Origin: Argyresthia goedartella
Lineage: Eukaryota > Arthropoda > Insecta > Lepidoptera > Argyresthiidae
Assembly: GCA_949825045.1 (NCBI GenBank)
Contig: OX463818.1
Coordinates: 28,846,906-28,910,905 of the forward strand
Direction of reading: 5' to 3'
DNA length: 64,000 bases
The number at the start of each line of letters is the position of its first letter. Position 1 is the first letter of the stretch. Shown here in pieces: positions 22,409 through 33,689 of the stretch. Below the pieces are notes generated by a model, which was not told where the DNA came from, did not search any database, and was given only the letters and a program-made list of their open reading frames with translations. Both the position numbers and the translations under genes were made by a program.

Positions 22409-22740
22409 CTATTCATGCTCGAAATGAGATCCTTGGTTCCTCACACAGACACGAGCCCATCTTCGGACTTCTGTGATTGTGATTTTGAGCATCATTTCAT
22501 CTTTCATGGTGTCGAAAGCCATTCTTATTTTTGAAATCAACTCTTCTTTTGTGTTTATGACTATGTTGGAATAGACTAGTTCTTTGGTTCTTCCCCACAC
22601 AAAATAGTCTATTGGGGTGCCAGGTCTTGTGAACGAGCAGGCCTAGGAATAGGTCCGCCTTTTCTGATCCAGCAAATGGGAAAACAGTCGTCAAGATAGC
22701 TTCTGACCGCCTTATGCATCTCCTATGCACTAAACAGCCT
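22409..22740 (-). pseudogene. mariner-type transposase C-terminal remnant
   Basis: The minus-strand translation in mixed frames gives 'RSQDLAPQ', then 'FVWGRTKELVYSN...TKEELISKIRMAF...EVRRWARVCVRNQGSHFEH'. This is the usual ending of Tc1/mariner transposases (SPDL.PLDFFLWG ... R...C....G.HFEH). Upstream blocks are absent. It sits alone in the spacer of the palindrome. Confidence 0.65.
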
Positions 22741-22829
22741 ACGAATTGGAAATGAATTGGATTGAACTAAATTAAACCTATTTATTTTATTATTATTTTT
22801 CGCGATCTTCTTTTGTTGTTTAAATGTCA

Positions 22830-24342
22830 ATTGCTATTTCACTTGGATAATTTAAAACATTGTTTATTCACGTCTTAGAGTTTTTTCAATGTTTTCTGGG
22901 CTCTGGGTTGAAAGCTTCCCGTTATGGCTAGTTTTTCTAATGAAGAATATGCCGACATTGTTTTGTATGTATAGCAGGGCGCCATGTAGTCTATTTCTGT
23001 TACGCATGCAGCGAGAAATCTCGGGTGTAATCAAGGCTTTACTAATTCTGTTATTTTTTGAGATGGTTCTAATTATGGTGTTTTGAGTTTAAAAAAATAA
23101 TAAGTTGGTGACAAGGGTGTTTGTAGCGGTCTCAGGATTCGATATTGATAGAATTGTGGTGAGATAAAAACTTTCGAAATCTTCATCCAATGTTGTGTAT
23201 TTTGTGGTGGCCGAGGTCGTAACTATCCACCGTACTCTCTGGACCTTGATCAAACAGATTACCATTTTTTTCGAAATTTGGATAACTTCTTGAAAGGGAA
23301 AAAAACCAACTCCGATGGGGCAGTCCGAACCGCCTTCAAATAATTTATTGATTCCCGTCTGAATGTTTTTTTAGTAAAGGGATCAAAGCTGTCATTGTGT
23401 ACCGGAATTAGGCCCCCGTTCAAAATCTAACGGTTTTATTATAAACTAAAGCGTCGTATCGTAAGCAGTACGGTACAGTTAACAATATATAAATAGTTTG
23501 TAAACTAACGAGAGAAAAAAATGTTAGATTATAAACTATTTTGACAACCTTACGGTGACATATACATAAAATTGGTAATAGATTCATCGTTTTAATACCG
23601 TCAAAAATAGTGACAGCTATGAAAATACGTTATACGCTATGATCAAGAATTGGGTTTGAATCTAGGACAACCACCTTCCAACACATCGACCCGTTCAATA
23701 ACTTCAAGGCCTCCTTCAGAAACTGCATTCTCAAACACTTTACACAACCGGAACAATAAACTAAGCAACATATTATATTATTTTTACAGAAATATATTTA
23801 TTGCATATCTGTTTATATATAATCTATTCTATCTATATAATCTATTTATAGAATCTGTTTATTATATCTACATTATATACTTGTATAAACATAAATATGT
23901 AAATGTAATAGACTGAAAGCATTAAAAAAAAAATAAAAAACTACTACTACTGGTCCGTTTCTTTTTGCCTCACTAAAACACATACTGTAACAACAAAAGG
24001 ATCTTTTTAGGGTAATCTATTATTGGCTATGTAATTCGTGTTAATTTTAATAATTATCTGTTTTGTAACGCTGTTGATTACCTGAATAAATAAATAAATG
24101 AATAAAAAAAAATGGTAGGGCGGTGATCTGTGGCGTAGGTTTCAAGGATTAGGGTTTGGGAGGGGAGGCGGGATGTCATCATTATATGGTCGAGGCAGCT
24201 GTTGTCTCTTATAGGTAAATCTTGTGCTGGAAGGCCGAGAAAAGCCAGTCGGTGTAAGTAGTTAAGGACTCCAGTGAACCGGGTATTATATCGATGTTTA
24301 TCTCGCCGCACACTGATTTATCTAGAACATGCTAGCTGGACA
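22830..24342 (-). pseudogene. LINE endonuclease/linker fragment, inverted copy (right arm)
   Basis: Reverse complement of the left-arm fragment. The linker is at 22890-23060 and the endonuclease blocks are at 24110-24311 (a 77-residue frame with 'NYLHRLAFLGLPAQDLPIRDNSCLDHI' and 'YATDHRPT'). A retroposed 3' fragment at 23672-24107 splits it. Confidence 0.75.
23672..24107 (+). mobile_element. 5'-truncated LINE 3' end inserted in the right arm
   Basis: The left arm has an uninterrupted equivalent ('...ggacaaaaaggg' read in the arm's sense), so these 436 bp are an insertion. It starts with a short coding end ('HIDPFNNFKASFRNCILKHFTQPEQ' before a stop) and continues with AT-rich 3' UTR. It ends in aataaataaataaatgaat followed by nine As at about 24100. 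Confidence 0.75.
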
Positions 24343-24735
24343 ATAGTTCAATAGTTCAATAGTATTTATTCATAAACAATAGTACAATTGTGTCTGAAAT
24401 ACATCGATTAAAACTAAAATATTATTTAAATGGTATAACAATTCTATACAAGTGAAATCATTATAAGCCAGAAATATAATAAAATGTAACTTAATTGAAA
24501 TTAAATTAAATGATAGGTAGACAAACAAAATAACAAAACACTTTGACATGTCAAAATAAATTATTCAATACCAATACAAATCACATACCTGGCATAACAG
24601 TTATTAGTAATCATAAGTGAAGTTCGTCTAATTAAACGTCAAAACTAAAATTAATCATGCGCATGTCACAATTAATAAATAAATTCATAAACACAAGGAA
24701 TAAAATATCATGTCATAAATAAAAATAGTATAATG

Positions 24736-27555
24736 TTATTTTGATTGATTGCAGAATTCGTCAATACTGTATGGACTCATTTCCAATAAGAATTTTCTTA
24801 GCTTGTCCTTAAAACTGCTGTGCGTAACCATGAGCTTAAGCTCTGTCGGGAGCTGGTTAAATAACCTGAGTGACTGATAACCCGCTGAATGTCTTGCTAC
24901 TTCTAACCTAGGTGCAGATACTATCGGAAAGTCCTTTCTACGCGAATTCTCTCGTGTATGTCTCTGTTCATGGTTTTCTATTTTGTGAATATTCTTAACT
25001 AGAACATCCATCAGCACAAGCAAGTAAAGCGCCGGAACTGTCAGTATACCCAACCTGATGAAGTGCGGCCTGCACGATTCCGTCTGTTGGATAGGAGCTA
25101 TCGTGCGGATTGCCCTTTTTTGTAACACGAATGCTTTTAAAATATTATATTCATAGCTATTTCCCCACAACTTGATGCTATAGCGCAACTTGGACTCAAC
25201 CAGAGCATAATAAACCATTTTCAGGTGTCCTTCAGTTACTACGTCCCTAAGACTTCTCAGGGCATAGCACGCTGAGCCAATACTACCTTCCAGGGCAGTA
25301 AGTTCGGGCTTCCAGTTGAGAGAGGCATCAATATTAACCCCCAAAAACCTAACTACATTGACTGTCGCCACTGCGTCCCCGTTTAGGGTAGCCTTTATTT
25401 TATCATTATATCGTGCGGTGGTCTTGAATAAGAGTAGATTAGTTTTAGTGGTGTTGATTTTCAGGTTATTGTTGGTAAACCAGGAATCAAACAGCTTTAG
25501 AATAACATTAACTTTAGATTCGAGTGATGTTATATCCTTGTCTGAAACGACAGCATTTGTGTCATCCGCATAAACTACAAGTTGACTATCAGGTATTTCC
25601 CTACCAATATACTCAAACAGGTCGTTAGTGAAAACAATAAAGAAGATTGGGCCCAAAATAGAACCCTGCGGCACTCCTCTAGTCAGATGAACTAATCTGG
25701 ACCTGTTTATCATTTGACATCCACTATCAGTCGAGCACAGTTCAACAAACTGCTTCCTATTTTGAAGGTAAGATTTCATTAAATAATGTTCCAGCTTATC
25801 TATTTAAATGTCATGGTCAACAAAATCAAACGCCGAGCTCAAGTCTAGAAAAAGTGCAGCAACTTTCATTTTCTCGTCTAGTTTACCTACAACGTCATCT
25901 ACCAATGTATCAATAGCACCAGATGTACCCAAACCTCTCCGATAACCGAACTGTCTGTCACTTAGTATTTTATAGTTTACCAAGTGCGCTAGAAATCTTG
26001 CCTTTATAATTTTCTCAAATATCTTCGATAGGACTGGCAATAATGAAATAGGTCTGTAGTGGGACGGATTTTCTTTTGTTCCTTTTTTATGAACTGGCAA
26101 TACACGGGCGATCTTAAATTGATCTGGGAAAATTGCCATATTTAAACAGTTATTAAAGAAAATTGTAAGTGGCTCTGCTAAAATATCAATGTTGTTTTTG
26201 ATAACTGTGATTGGCATGTCATCGTAACCGCATGATGGCTTGCTTTCAAAAAGTTGGACTATCTTTTTGATTTCAGTTATACACGTCTGTCTAAAGTCCA
26301 TCTCGCCTGTGACCCTCGGGCAGTTAATTTTTAGCAGATCTACTGCTTGCTGAAAACCATTTATAATTCCTACGGATTTAACCTCAAATTGGTCTGCGAA
26401 AACGTCTACTATTTCGATTGGTTTGTGAATTATTTTGTCATTTACTTTTAGCAATAACTTTTCTGTAACCGAGATCGTTTTCTTATTTCTGTGTTTGTTC
26501 ACTACTTTCCACAAGGCTTTGGTAGAGCATTTTGCTTTATTTAGTTCCGACCGAACTGCAAGCTTTTTGGCTTGTGTTAGTACTCTCCTATATATCCTAA
26601 TATACTCACTGCGGTAATGCTTGATACTCTAGTTACAGCTATTCATATTGGCTAAAACCCTCTTCATTTTACTTGAGACTTTTAGGCCTGGTGTAAGCCA
26701 TTTAATTTTGCCTGACTTTCCTAACGCTATCTTTTTCTTCTTTTTTACAAAGCAACTATGGAAAATTTTACCAAAACTTGAAATAAAACCATTTATTCCT
26801 TTGTCATTTAGGTTTCCTCTTATAACTTCGGATCTAAACCGTTCATTATTGCTTTCTGAATACTGTCTGCGTTCTATTAGGAGAGTATGGTTTTCCTTGT
26901 GTGCTAAACTTAGATTCGGCAGTTTAAGGTTACAAAAGAATGCTGCATGATCATCTGAAATACCGTTATGATCCACATCCGTACCTTCAATATACTCTTC
27001 CGGCACATTTGTCAGAAAGTTGTCGAGGCATGATGCGCGAGCACCATTTCTGATAAAGGTTGGTGTATCTATCAAATATCTAAAATTGTTGCATTTCAAC
27101 ATGGCCAAAAATTTGCTGAGTCTATTATTATCACTAAGGGTGTCCATGTTGAAATCCCTACAAATTATACAGGTTTTTGTGAAATGATGCTCTAAAAGCT
27201 TTTCTAGGCACACCATGAACTCATCGTACGTATTATAGTCCGGATTTCGATAGCAACAGATAATACACAAATTTGTATCTTTATCTCTGATACCACATAC
27301 CTCGAAACACTTATCTTTACACAGTTTCTTACAAATTGCTATTTCGTCATAACCTTTTTGCGCATGTCCTAAAATAAGTGAACCACCCCGTTTCATTGAT
27401 ACTCTAGTATTATAAGCAGCTAGTTCGTTTAGAAAGTGTTCAGTAATACCGATGTTATGACAATGTTCTTGAAAACTATCTATGTACATCTCTAATTCAT
27501 CCATTTTTTTGGTGATTCCACACACATTTTGATGAAAAATGTTAATTTTTGCCAT
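24736..27555 (-). pseudogene. LINE ORF2: endonuclease and reverse transcriptase, two stops
   Basis: One frame of about 940 codons, from the ATG at 27555 (MAKINIFHQNVCGI) to the stop at 24736, broken only by in-frame stops at 26629 and near 25804. The N-terminal endonuclease shows H-Q-N, I-T-E-H, a changed 'CRDFNMD' (usually GDFN) and S-D-D-H. The RT shows 'SHYRPISLLPVLSKIFEKI', 'FGYRRGLGTSGAID', 'LFLDLSSAFDFVDH', 'GVPQGSILGPIFFIVF' and the catalytic Y-A-D-D. The C-terminus has 'LRLFNQLPTEL' and 'YSIDEF'. The enzyme nicks target DNA and reverse-transcribes the element RNA onto the nick. This copy is probably dead but recent. Confidence 0.9.
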
Positions 27556-27628
27556 ATTACTAGCTTTTCTATCAGTGGAAAGGGTACTTGTAGAGGGTAT
27601 ACCTATACATTTATCTGATTTCTCGATG

Positions 27629-28732
27629 TTAGGAACGAAAAAACTGTGTGTTATTTGGTGTGAGGCTGGCTTTCGTCTTATTTGTAAAATAATATGGAAT
27701 GGTGCCCATTTTGGGTAGATCTGATTGTGTGATTACTATTTTGTGATCTACAACGGCTTTCTTCTGAGTGTTTCTCTGGAAGAAGTAAGGAATGATGCCC
27801 TTTTGCAAAATGGCTGGCTGGTGGGAGCAGGAATTATTGTTGTATATTGGGCTACTAATTGGTATGTTCCCCGCATGCAGATGTGGTGTGACACTTTGTT
27901 TGTTCTGTTTGGATTTTATTAAAAAGCTCCTATGATTTGTTTTATTAGTTATACGCAATATTTCCCTTAAAATCTGTCTACTTATAGTTAATCGTCTAGG
28001 GATTCTAGTCATACCACCTACATTGTTTTCTTGTTGTGTTAAGTCTACAAAGGTCGCATGGTCAAATTGGGTGCACAAGAATTTGAACATTTTGTTCATC
28101 ATTTTCTCATTAAGAAACCTAGTCCAACAGATTGTACCAAGTAAAACATTTGTCCTTAATAAACTCATGATGTGGTACAGATGCGACTGCATTTTGATAG
28201 GGTTTTTGTCATTTGTACCTAGAAGAAATACTACATAATCTTCTTCGGTATAGTCCCTACATATCTCCAAACAGGAAGATACTACCTGATCGGATGTTGC
28301 ATTTGTCTTTATCAGTGATGTAACGGTGAAATCCTGTCCCAGAAGATCTTGAATAGATTCTCTGATACCATGTCCTCTTTCATCTGCAAACAGCATAACC
28401 CTGTGCTTCCCATTGGTCCTTGGGGTTTCTGTACTTTTTAGGTTATCACTTCGTTTTAAATTTAGGTTTTCATCTTGATTAGGTTTAATTTCATACTCTT
28501 GTCTCGATTTTTGTTCTTCATGTTGTTTGGTTTTTAGGTCTATTTCTTCTATTTTTGCTGGTTCTGAGCGGTTTTGTGGATGATCTGTAAAATCTGTTCC
28601 ATCTTCACATTTTTGTTGTTCCTCGTAGTCTCGTCCACCTGGTGTCCATGTATTACCAATTATAAGGCGTTTCGGTGTGAGTTCTCTTTTCCTGTGGCTT
28701 GATCTTGGGGTTCTATATTTGGTAGGCGTTTC
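27629..28732 (-). pseudogene. LINE ORF1 with esterase-like (SGNH) domain, 5'-truncated
   Basis: The frame is open from the element's truncated 5' end (28732) to 27629, about 367 codons. The N-terminal part is charged and Lys/Glu-rich. From about 28396, 'MLFADERGHGIRESIQDLLG', 'YVVFLLGTNDKNP' and 'VDLTQQENNVGGMTRIPRRLTISRQILREIL' follow the block order of the esterase-like domain found in ORF1 of CR1-type LINEs. G-T-N-D is the clear block III; the catalytic Ser (GDS) and His positions look replaced. There is no start codon because the insertion is 5'-truncated. Confidence 0.7.
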
Positions 28733-29180
28733 ACAAAATATGTTTTTATTTATAAAGACTTATTTTAGCTCAAGAACAGTAAATTGTTGGTAATAGTAGG
28801 ATTCGAGACTATCCCACGATTTGAGAGGATATAAAAATATATATAAAAAAAAACACAAAAATATGTTTATTCAAAATAAATACAACAACTTTTGGAAATA
28901 AATTAAGATAAATATATTGAATAATAACAATGCTCAAATTCAACGATATTTACAAAATTTCAACTATAACTTAAATAAAACGGATGTTGTAATACATCAT
29001 AATATATACGTATTTAATTAAATAATTAATGAAAAACTACCCTCAATCGATTTATGTACACAAAAAATTACAAAAGTAATTCTTCTACACCCTCAGACGA
29101 GTCAGATTCTGTATAATCTAGAATATTTCTAACTAAAATACAAGTATGTGGCGAAATGGCCACTGTAGGCGGGATAATTA

Positions 29181-31085
29181 CAGTCGGGTCATTTTAATAA
29201 CTCAATAATTTGACGTCTGATCAAAATTCAACAACGTAACCTTGTAACGGCGGGAATAAAATAATATTTTTTTTTGTTTTGTTAGAACTGCACAATTGCT
29301 TAACTTACATATTTATTGTAATAATGACCGATACTAATAATTTTACGATTCGCTTTCACTACTAAACCATTCTAAACATAATAAACAATTTCCGATCTAA
29401 AGAAAAGAACGTCGTTACAACTTTGCGTCAGTTAACCCTTTCTCTTTTTAAACACTAGGGATGTTACTCTAAAAATCGAAAGGTGATAAGTAGAATCGAA
29501 TGCAATGATTACTTGTGAAGAAATATCACCACAAACTAATAACCACGTTGTGACTATAATAAAACTAACTTATATTTATTATTCTTTTAACTATATAGAA
29601 AAATACAAACAATAACGAAATAAAAAAATCATTAGTGTTAGTACAAATAAGGTGAGATGTTGCTGGCAACACTAGTGCCTGTCAATGACGTCATGTCTTG
29701 TCGCCATTACATGACGCAGTCTTTTGTCGTTGTGCGAAGTGACTGTGCGTTTTTGGTGTGCTCTCTGTTATTTTATTCTGATCCGGCATTTTTATTGGAC
29801 TGATCTTACTGACTAAGTTTACCTGGCTATAAATTGGACTCCAATAGCTTAAAGATTAGTAAACAAGAACAACATTACAGTCTTACCATGTCAAAACGGG
29901 AGAAATCGCTACACAGTCAATCTCGCGAATTAGTGGTGATATTGAACAATTATTTTGAACGTGAATCAGTTAACGATAGGCCTCTTTTAACATTAACTTG
30001 ACCAAGAGAACGCGTTGCCGAGGCATTGGGAATAGGGAAGAGCACACTAACTCAAATTCTGAAAGAGAAATACAGACCATCAGGCTCAGAAGATTACGTA
30101 AACCGAAAAAAAGAAAGTGGGACAAGAAAATTGTTGGCGTTGATAATTTTGATGCTGCTGCAGTTCGCAACCATATTTATGGATATTACTCGAGAAAAGA
30201 ATATCCTACACGGGAAAAGCTAATGAGTTCGTTAAAAAACGCAGGATTATTTTTTGGCGGTAAATCGTCTCTATCAAAGGTTTTGAAATCGATTGGCTTT
30301 AGATTTAAAAAATCTGACAAGCGGAAAATCCTGCTAGAACGCTACGATATTATTTTGAAGAGAGTAACATTCTTACGTCAAGTAAATGCAATTACAGATT
30401 GGGATAACGTCGTGTTTATTGACGAAACATGGTTAAATACGAACCATACGGTTTCGCGGAAATGGACCGATGATACAGCAGCCTCCACCTCAAAAGTTCC
30501 ATCGGGAAAAGGAGCCCAACTTATTATATGTCACGCGGGATCAGCTTCTCAAGGTTTTATTCCAGACTGCCTCCTCGCATTCTCCTATAAAACTACAAAT
30601 GAGGTTTGTAAAGAGTGGTTTGAGAAGCTGCTACTCAGCTTAGAAAACCATCGAAAATTATAATGGACAATACACCGTATCATTCTGTAGAAGTTGATAA
30701 ACCACCGTTTCAAGCAAATAAAAAGCAAAAAATTGTCTCGTGGCTAGAAATGGTGTGGATGGAAGACCAACTTTATTAAAAGTTGATTTGTTAAATCTGG
30801 TAAAAGCAACTAAGTCGTAGAGAAAACAAAGAAAATAATGTTACAAGATTTCGAACGAGATGTGAGAATAGTCAATATTATTGAAAATTAATTAATAATA
30901 TATCTGAGTACTGACAGCAGTGATGAAGATGACAGTACTAATAACATTTCTAATAGTTCAACTGAATAAATGTCCGTGTCGTCAAGTCCGTATCGATTCA
31001 TTTAATTTAATCGATGTTTTTAAGCAGGTCACCTCACTATGAAGATAAAAATGACAGACGTCAAATGTTACCTATTAAAATGACT
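29181..31085 (+). mobile_element. IS630/Tc1-like DNA transposon, decayed (1.9 kb)
   Basis: The left end is TA (29179-29180) followed by cagtcgggtcattttaataa...tttgacgtctg. The right end is the inverse: ...cagacgtcaaatgttacctattaaaatgact near 31085, having lost ggg. The single gene runs in plus orientation. The first 280 bp also form the outer end of the giant palindrome. Confidence 0.75.
29888..30970 (+). pseudogene. IS630/Tc1-like transposase, multiply broken
   Basis: The start is the ATG at 29888 (MSKREKSLHSQSRELVVILNNYFERE). An in-frame TGA at about 29999, a frame change near 30060-30090 and another near 30660 follow. Recognisable parts are the DNA-binding N-terminus ('ALGIGKSTLTQILKEK'), 'YYSRKEYPTREKLMSSLKNAGLFFGGKSSLSKVL', catalytic block I 'VVFIDETWLN', 'SGKGAQLIICHAGS', and block II 'IMDNTPYHSV' in another frame (30662-30690). 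Block III is deleted. An acidic Ser/Asp tail (TDSSDEDDSTNN) remains before 30970. Transposase for cut-and-paste movement; clearly inactive. Confidence 0.8.
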
Positions 31086-33435
31086 AAATATAATATAATA
31101 AAATAATCTACGTTTATTGCCATAGAGAATACAGTTTTTTGATACATGCAAGATTTGCCTGAGACAATTGGAAGTGGCTCAGCTCCCGCTAACATGGAAT
31201 CGGGACTCCATGTAGCGCTGATTTTCAGCCTATCCCTCTTCCTTGAGGTTTTGAGCGGGGTAAATTGTCATCGAGGGTCCCCATAGAGTTTAAATTTATA
31301 TAATAAAATAAGCAAAAATCACAGAAAAATTAAATCGCTTAGTTACCATTTGGACTGTCTTCTGCGGACTCTTGTATTATATTGTGTGTGTGTGTGTGTG
31401 TGTGTTTGTGTGTGTATTTGTGTGTGAGAGGGTGAGAGTGTGTGTATTAACTAGTTTGTGTTTCCTTGTCCAGGGCTCTTACTTTATAAATAGTTTTTTA
31501 TGCTAAACTCTTTCCAGTAAGCATGCTTCAAGTGCTGAGTATCATTTTGGCGTTTCATTAGAGCTGATCTGTATTTATTTTTAAAGTAGTGAGGGCTTAC
31601 TTTTGTTCTAAGAGGCGGAGGTAGATCATTCCATATGCTTGCAGCCATAAATCTGAAGCAGCTTCTGTAACGGGTTGTTTTGTGTACATGCATTTTAAGT
31701 TGATTTTGATGAGCTCGCCGTCTTCCATCAGTCCCAGATTCCATGCCGATGGTAATTGTGCGAGAGCAATGTTGTTAATTTTTGCCTCGTATTTTTGTAT
31801 TGATGTTTTCTCTATTTGTCTTCTTGTTCCTAGCACTAACATTTGCGATTTTGCGGGATTGAGGGCTAAACCGTTGCGTAGCGACCAATCGAAGATTCTT
31901 GTAAGGTCATCGTTGATTTTTAAAAAGGCAGTTGTGGTATTGTCGGCTTTAAAGGAGACATATATTTGTGTGTCATCGGCATAGAGATGATATTTACAGA
32001 ACGTTATGTGTTGTGGGAAATCTGCTGTAAATATGGAAAACAGTACAGGACTTAATAGGGAGCCCTGTGGGATGCCTCGCGTAACGTTCCTATTTGTGGA
32101 GTATATCTTTTCGCCCTCTTTCGCTGCCTATATGAAAGGAAGGATTGGGACCATGCACATGGAGTTCTTCGAAAAGCCATACTGATGTAGTTTTTCCAAA
32201 AGTAGTTATGGGTCTAGATAGTCAAAAGCGCGAGAATAGTCCAAAAGTATCTTAATGCTACACAGTCCGCTGTCAGTAGCCTCTGTCAGCTCGTCAGTGA
32301 TATGCAGGAGGGCAGTTTCTGTACCGTGGCCTTTTCGAAACCCTAACTGGTGTTTTGATATAATGTTGTTGCTTTCCACATATTTTTGAACCTTTCGTAG
32401 TAATACCTCTTCCAGGATCTTAGACAGAACGGGTAAGATTGATTTCGGACGTAGGTCTTTAGATCAGTTATAGAGTCTTTTTTTGGTACCGGTATAACTA
32501 AAGCTTTTTTCCAGCAGGATGGGTAAGTGTTATATCTAATGGAGACATTAATAATTCTTGTGACAATGGGAAGAGTAGCATCTAGTGATAATTTAATCAT
32601 GTCTATATCTAAGCCATCATGGCCGGTTGCTTCTGTTTTGAAATTATTTATTATTTTGAGGACTTCTGTTGCTGTCGTTTCTTGAATATTTAAACTCGAG
32701 TGGCAGTAAAAATGGCTTTTAAAGCTGGCTTGGTTACTTGATACAATAGACACTGGCAAGTTTAAAAAATATTATTTATACTATCAGGGTCATTAAGATA
32801 ATCGGGTATTATATTAGGATGCTTGTTGTTGAGTACAGCTGTTTTTTTTAAGTTAGACCTATATAGCTCTTTGGGTTTATTTATATTGTTTTGGATGAAA
32901 TGGTTAAAATATGCATTGTGTTCTCGCTCAATGGTGGCGGTAGCTAGGTTTTTCAGACTCTTATAATATTTTATGGAACAATCAGTTTTGAGATTTTGGG
33001 CTCTTTGTTAGGCATCATCTCGTAAACTCATCATGAATTTCACCGTATCAGTTATCCATGGCTTATGCCTTCCCTTTGAAGTTTGCCTTTGGACTGGTGC
33101 GCAACTTGTTTTTAAACAAGTTGCTTACATTATTATGAAATGTCGCAATCATTTCGTCGACGGTATTCAATACATAGATATTGAGCCAATGAGTAAGATG
33201 TAAGTCTGTAGTGAACTGTTCCGTGTCTATAGTGTCTAGCTTTCGCCGGAATCTGATTTGTTTTACAATTTTTGGTTTTTTAATGTTTAGGTCTAGCAAC
33301 ACCATTCCATGGTCACTTAAGCATCGGTTAAGTATCATTTTGATGTCTCTACATAACTGGGAAGTATCTGTTAATATAACTTCTAGTAATGTACTGGAGT
33401 CGTCGGTAATTTTGGTAGGTTCATTTACCATATAC
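31086..33435 (-). pseudogene. Degraded LINE: endonuclease end, RT and C-terminus
   Basis: Minus-strand blocks run right to left. The endonuclease end is 'VNEPTKITDDSSTLLEVILTD' with 'LSDHGMVLLDL' (33063-33431). The RT part is 'GHDGLDIDMIK', 'YPSCWKKALVIPVPKK' (32343-32759). Catalytic 'YHLYADDTQIY' lies at about 31965-31995, then 'SLRNGLALNPAKSQMLVLG', and a C-terminal piece 'AASIWNDLPPPLR' (31484-31744). Frames change several times. The 3' UTR (about 31090-31480) includes a TG microsatellite and ends next to the transposon terminus. It is 5'-truncated at about 33435. Confidence 0.8.
31383..31446. repeat. (TG)n microsatellite
   Basis: Imperfect tgtgtg run with interruptions (tttg, gagaggg). 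It lies in the 3' UTR of the degraded LINE. A related tg/gtga-rich stretch lies at 48265-48340. Confidence 0.85.
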
Positions 33436-33436
33436 T

Positions 33437-33673
33437 ACGGTCGGTCTTTTTTCTAGGAATATCTCTGATTGAGTTGATTAAAGGGTCAGATGGTGCCAAA
33501 AAAATGTGCATCAAGTCTGTGTTCGTGGCAATACGTGACGTCTTGCGAGTATTACGCAGCCGTAAACGGCGTATATATTTGTTTCTCGCTTCTTGAGCTT
33601 CTTCGGAGAACTGTCCAATCGGAAGTAACGAGGTCTTTATTACCTCAGTACTGTGCTTAAGGATCTTATGCAT
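33437..33673 (-). pseudogene. Fragment of an uncharacterised insect repeat protein
   Basis: The frame reads 'LPIGQFSEEAQEARNKYIRR', 'TRKTSRIATNTDLMHIFLAPSDPLINSI'. The 'S-E-E-A-x-E-A-R-N-K' and 'L-x-x-S-D-P' arrangement seems familiar to me from uncharacterised multi-copy insect proteins, probably encoded by transposons, but I cannot name the family. It abuts the truncated LINE at about 33435, so this may be what the LINE jumped into. Confidence 0.4.
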
Positions 33674-33689
33674 GCATAAGATGCATGAG

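Larger units (their letters stand above)
24343..28732 (-). mobile_element. LINE (CR1/jockey-like), nearly complete, inserted in the palindrome
   Basis: A minus-strand LINE of 4.39 kb with partial ORF1 (5'-truncated), a 73-bp gap, ORF2 and a 3' UTR ending in the short-repeat tail (tattgaac)n at 24343-24362. The intact left arm acts as an empty site: it reads tattttgtccagc at 20665-20677, while here the same sequence is split and 'aca' or 'acaa' is present on both sides, a very short target duplication. The insertion is younger than the palindrome. Confidence 0.88.
20139..29462. repeat. Giant imperfect palindrome (arms about 1.6 kb)
   Basis: The left arm 20139-21750 is the reverse complement of the right-arm pieces 22830-23671, 24108-24342 and 28733-29462, taken in inverse order. 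Long stretches appear more than 90% identical by eye. The right arm is interrupted by two retroposons (23672-24107 and 24343-28732) and has about 165 bp (28865-29030) missing from the left arm. The spacer is about 1.08 kb. Both arms contain the same mosaic: the end of an IS630/Tc1-like transposon, a non-coding stretch with a coding-like acidic tail, then LINE endonuclease and linker sequence. It therefore arose as an inverted duplication of already repeat-rich DNA. Confidence 0.88.

Noticed and set aside
20139..29462. A Polinton/Maverick-type giant DNA transposon, suggested by long terminal inverted repeats 9 kb apart
   Set aside because: No protein-primed polymerase, retroviral-type integrase, ATPase or capsid gene is inside. 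The interior is LINE and mariner sequence, and the arms were originally about 1.1 kb apart before later insertions.
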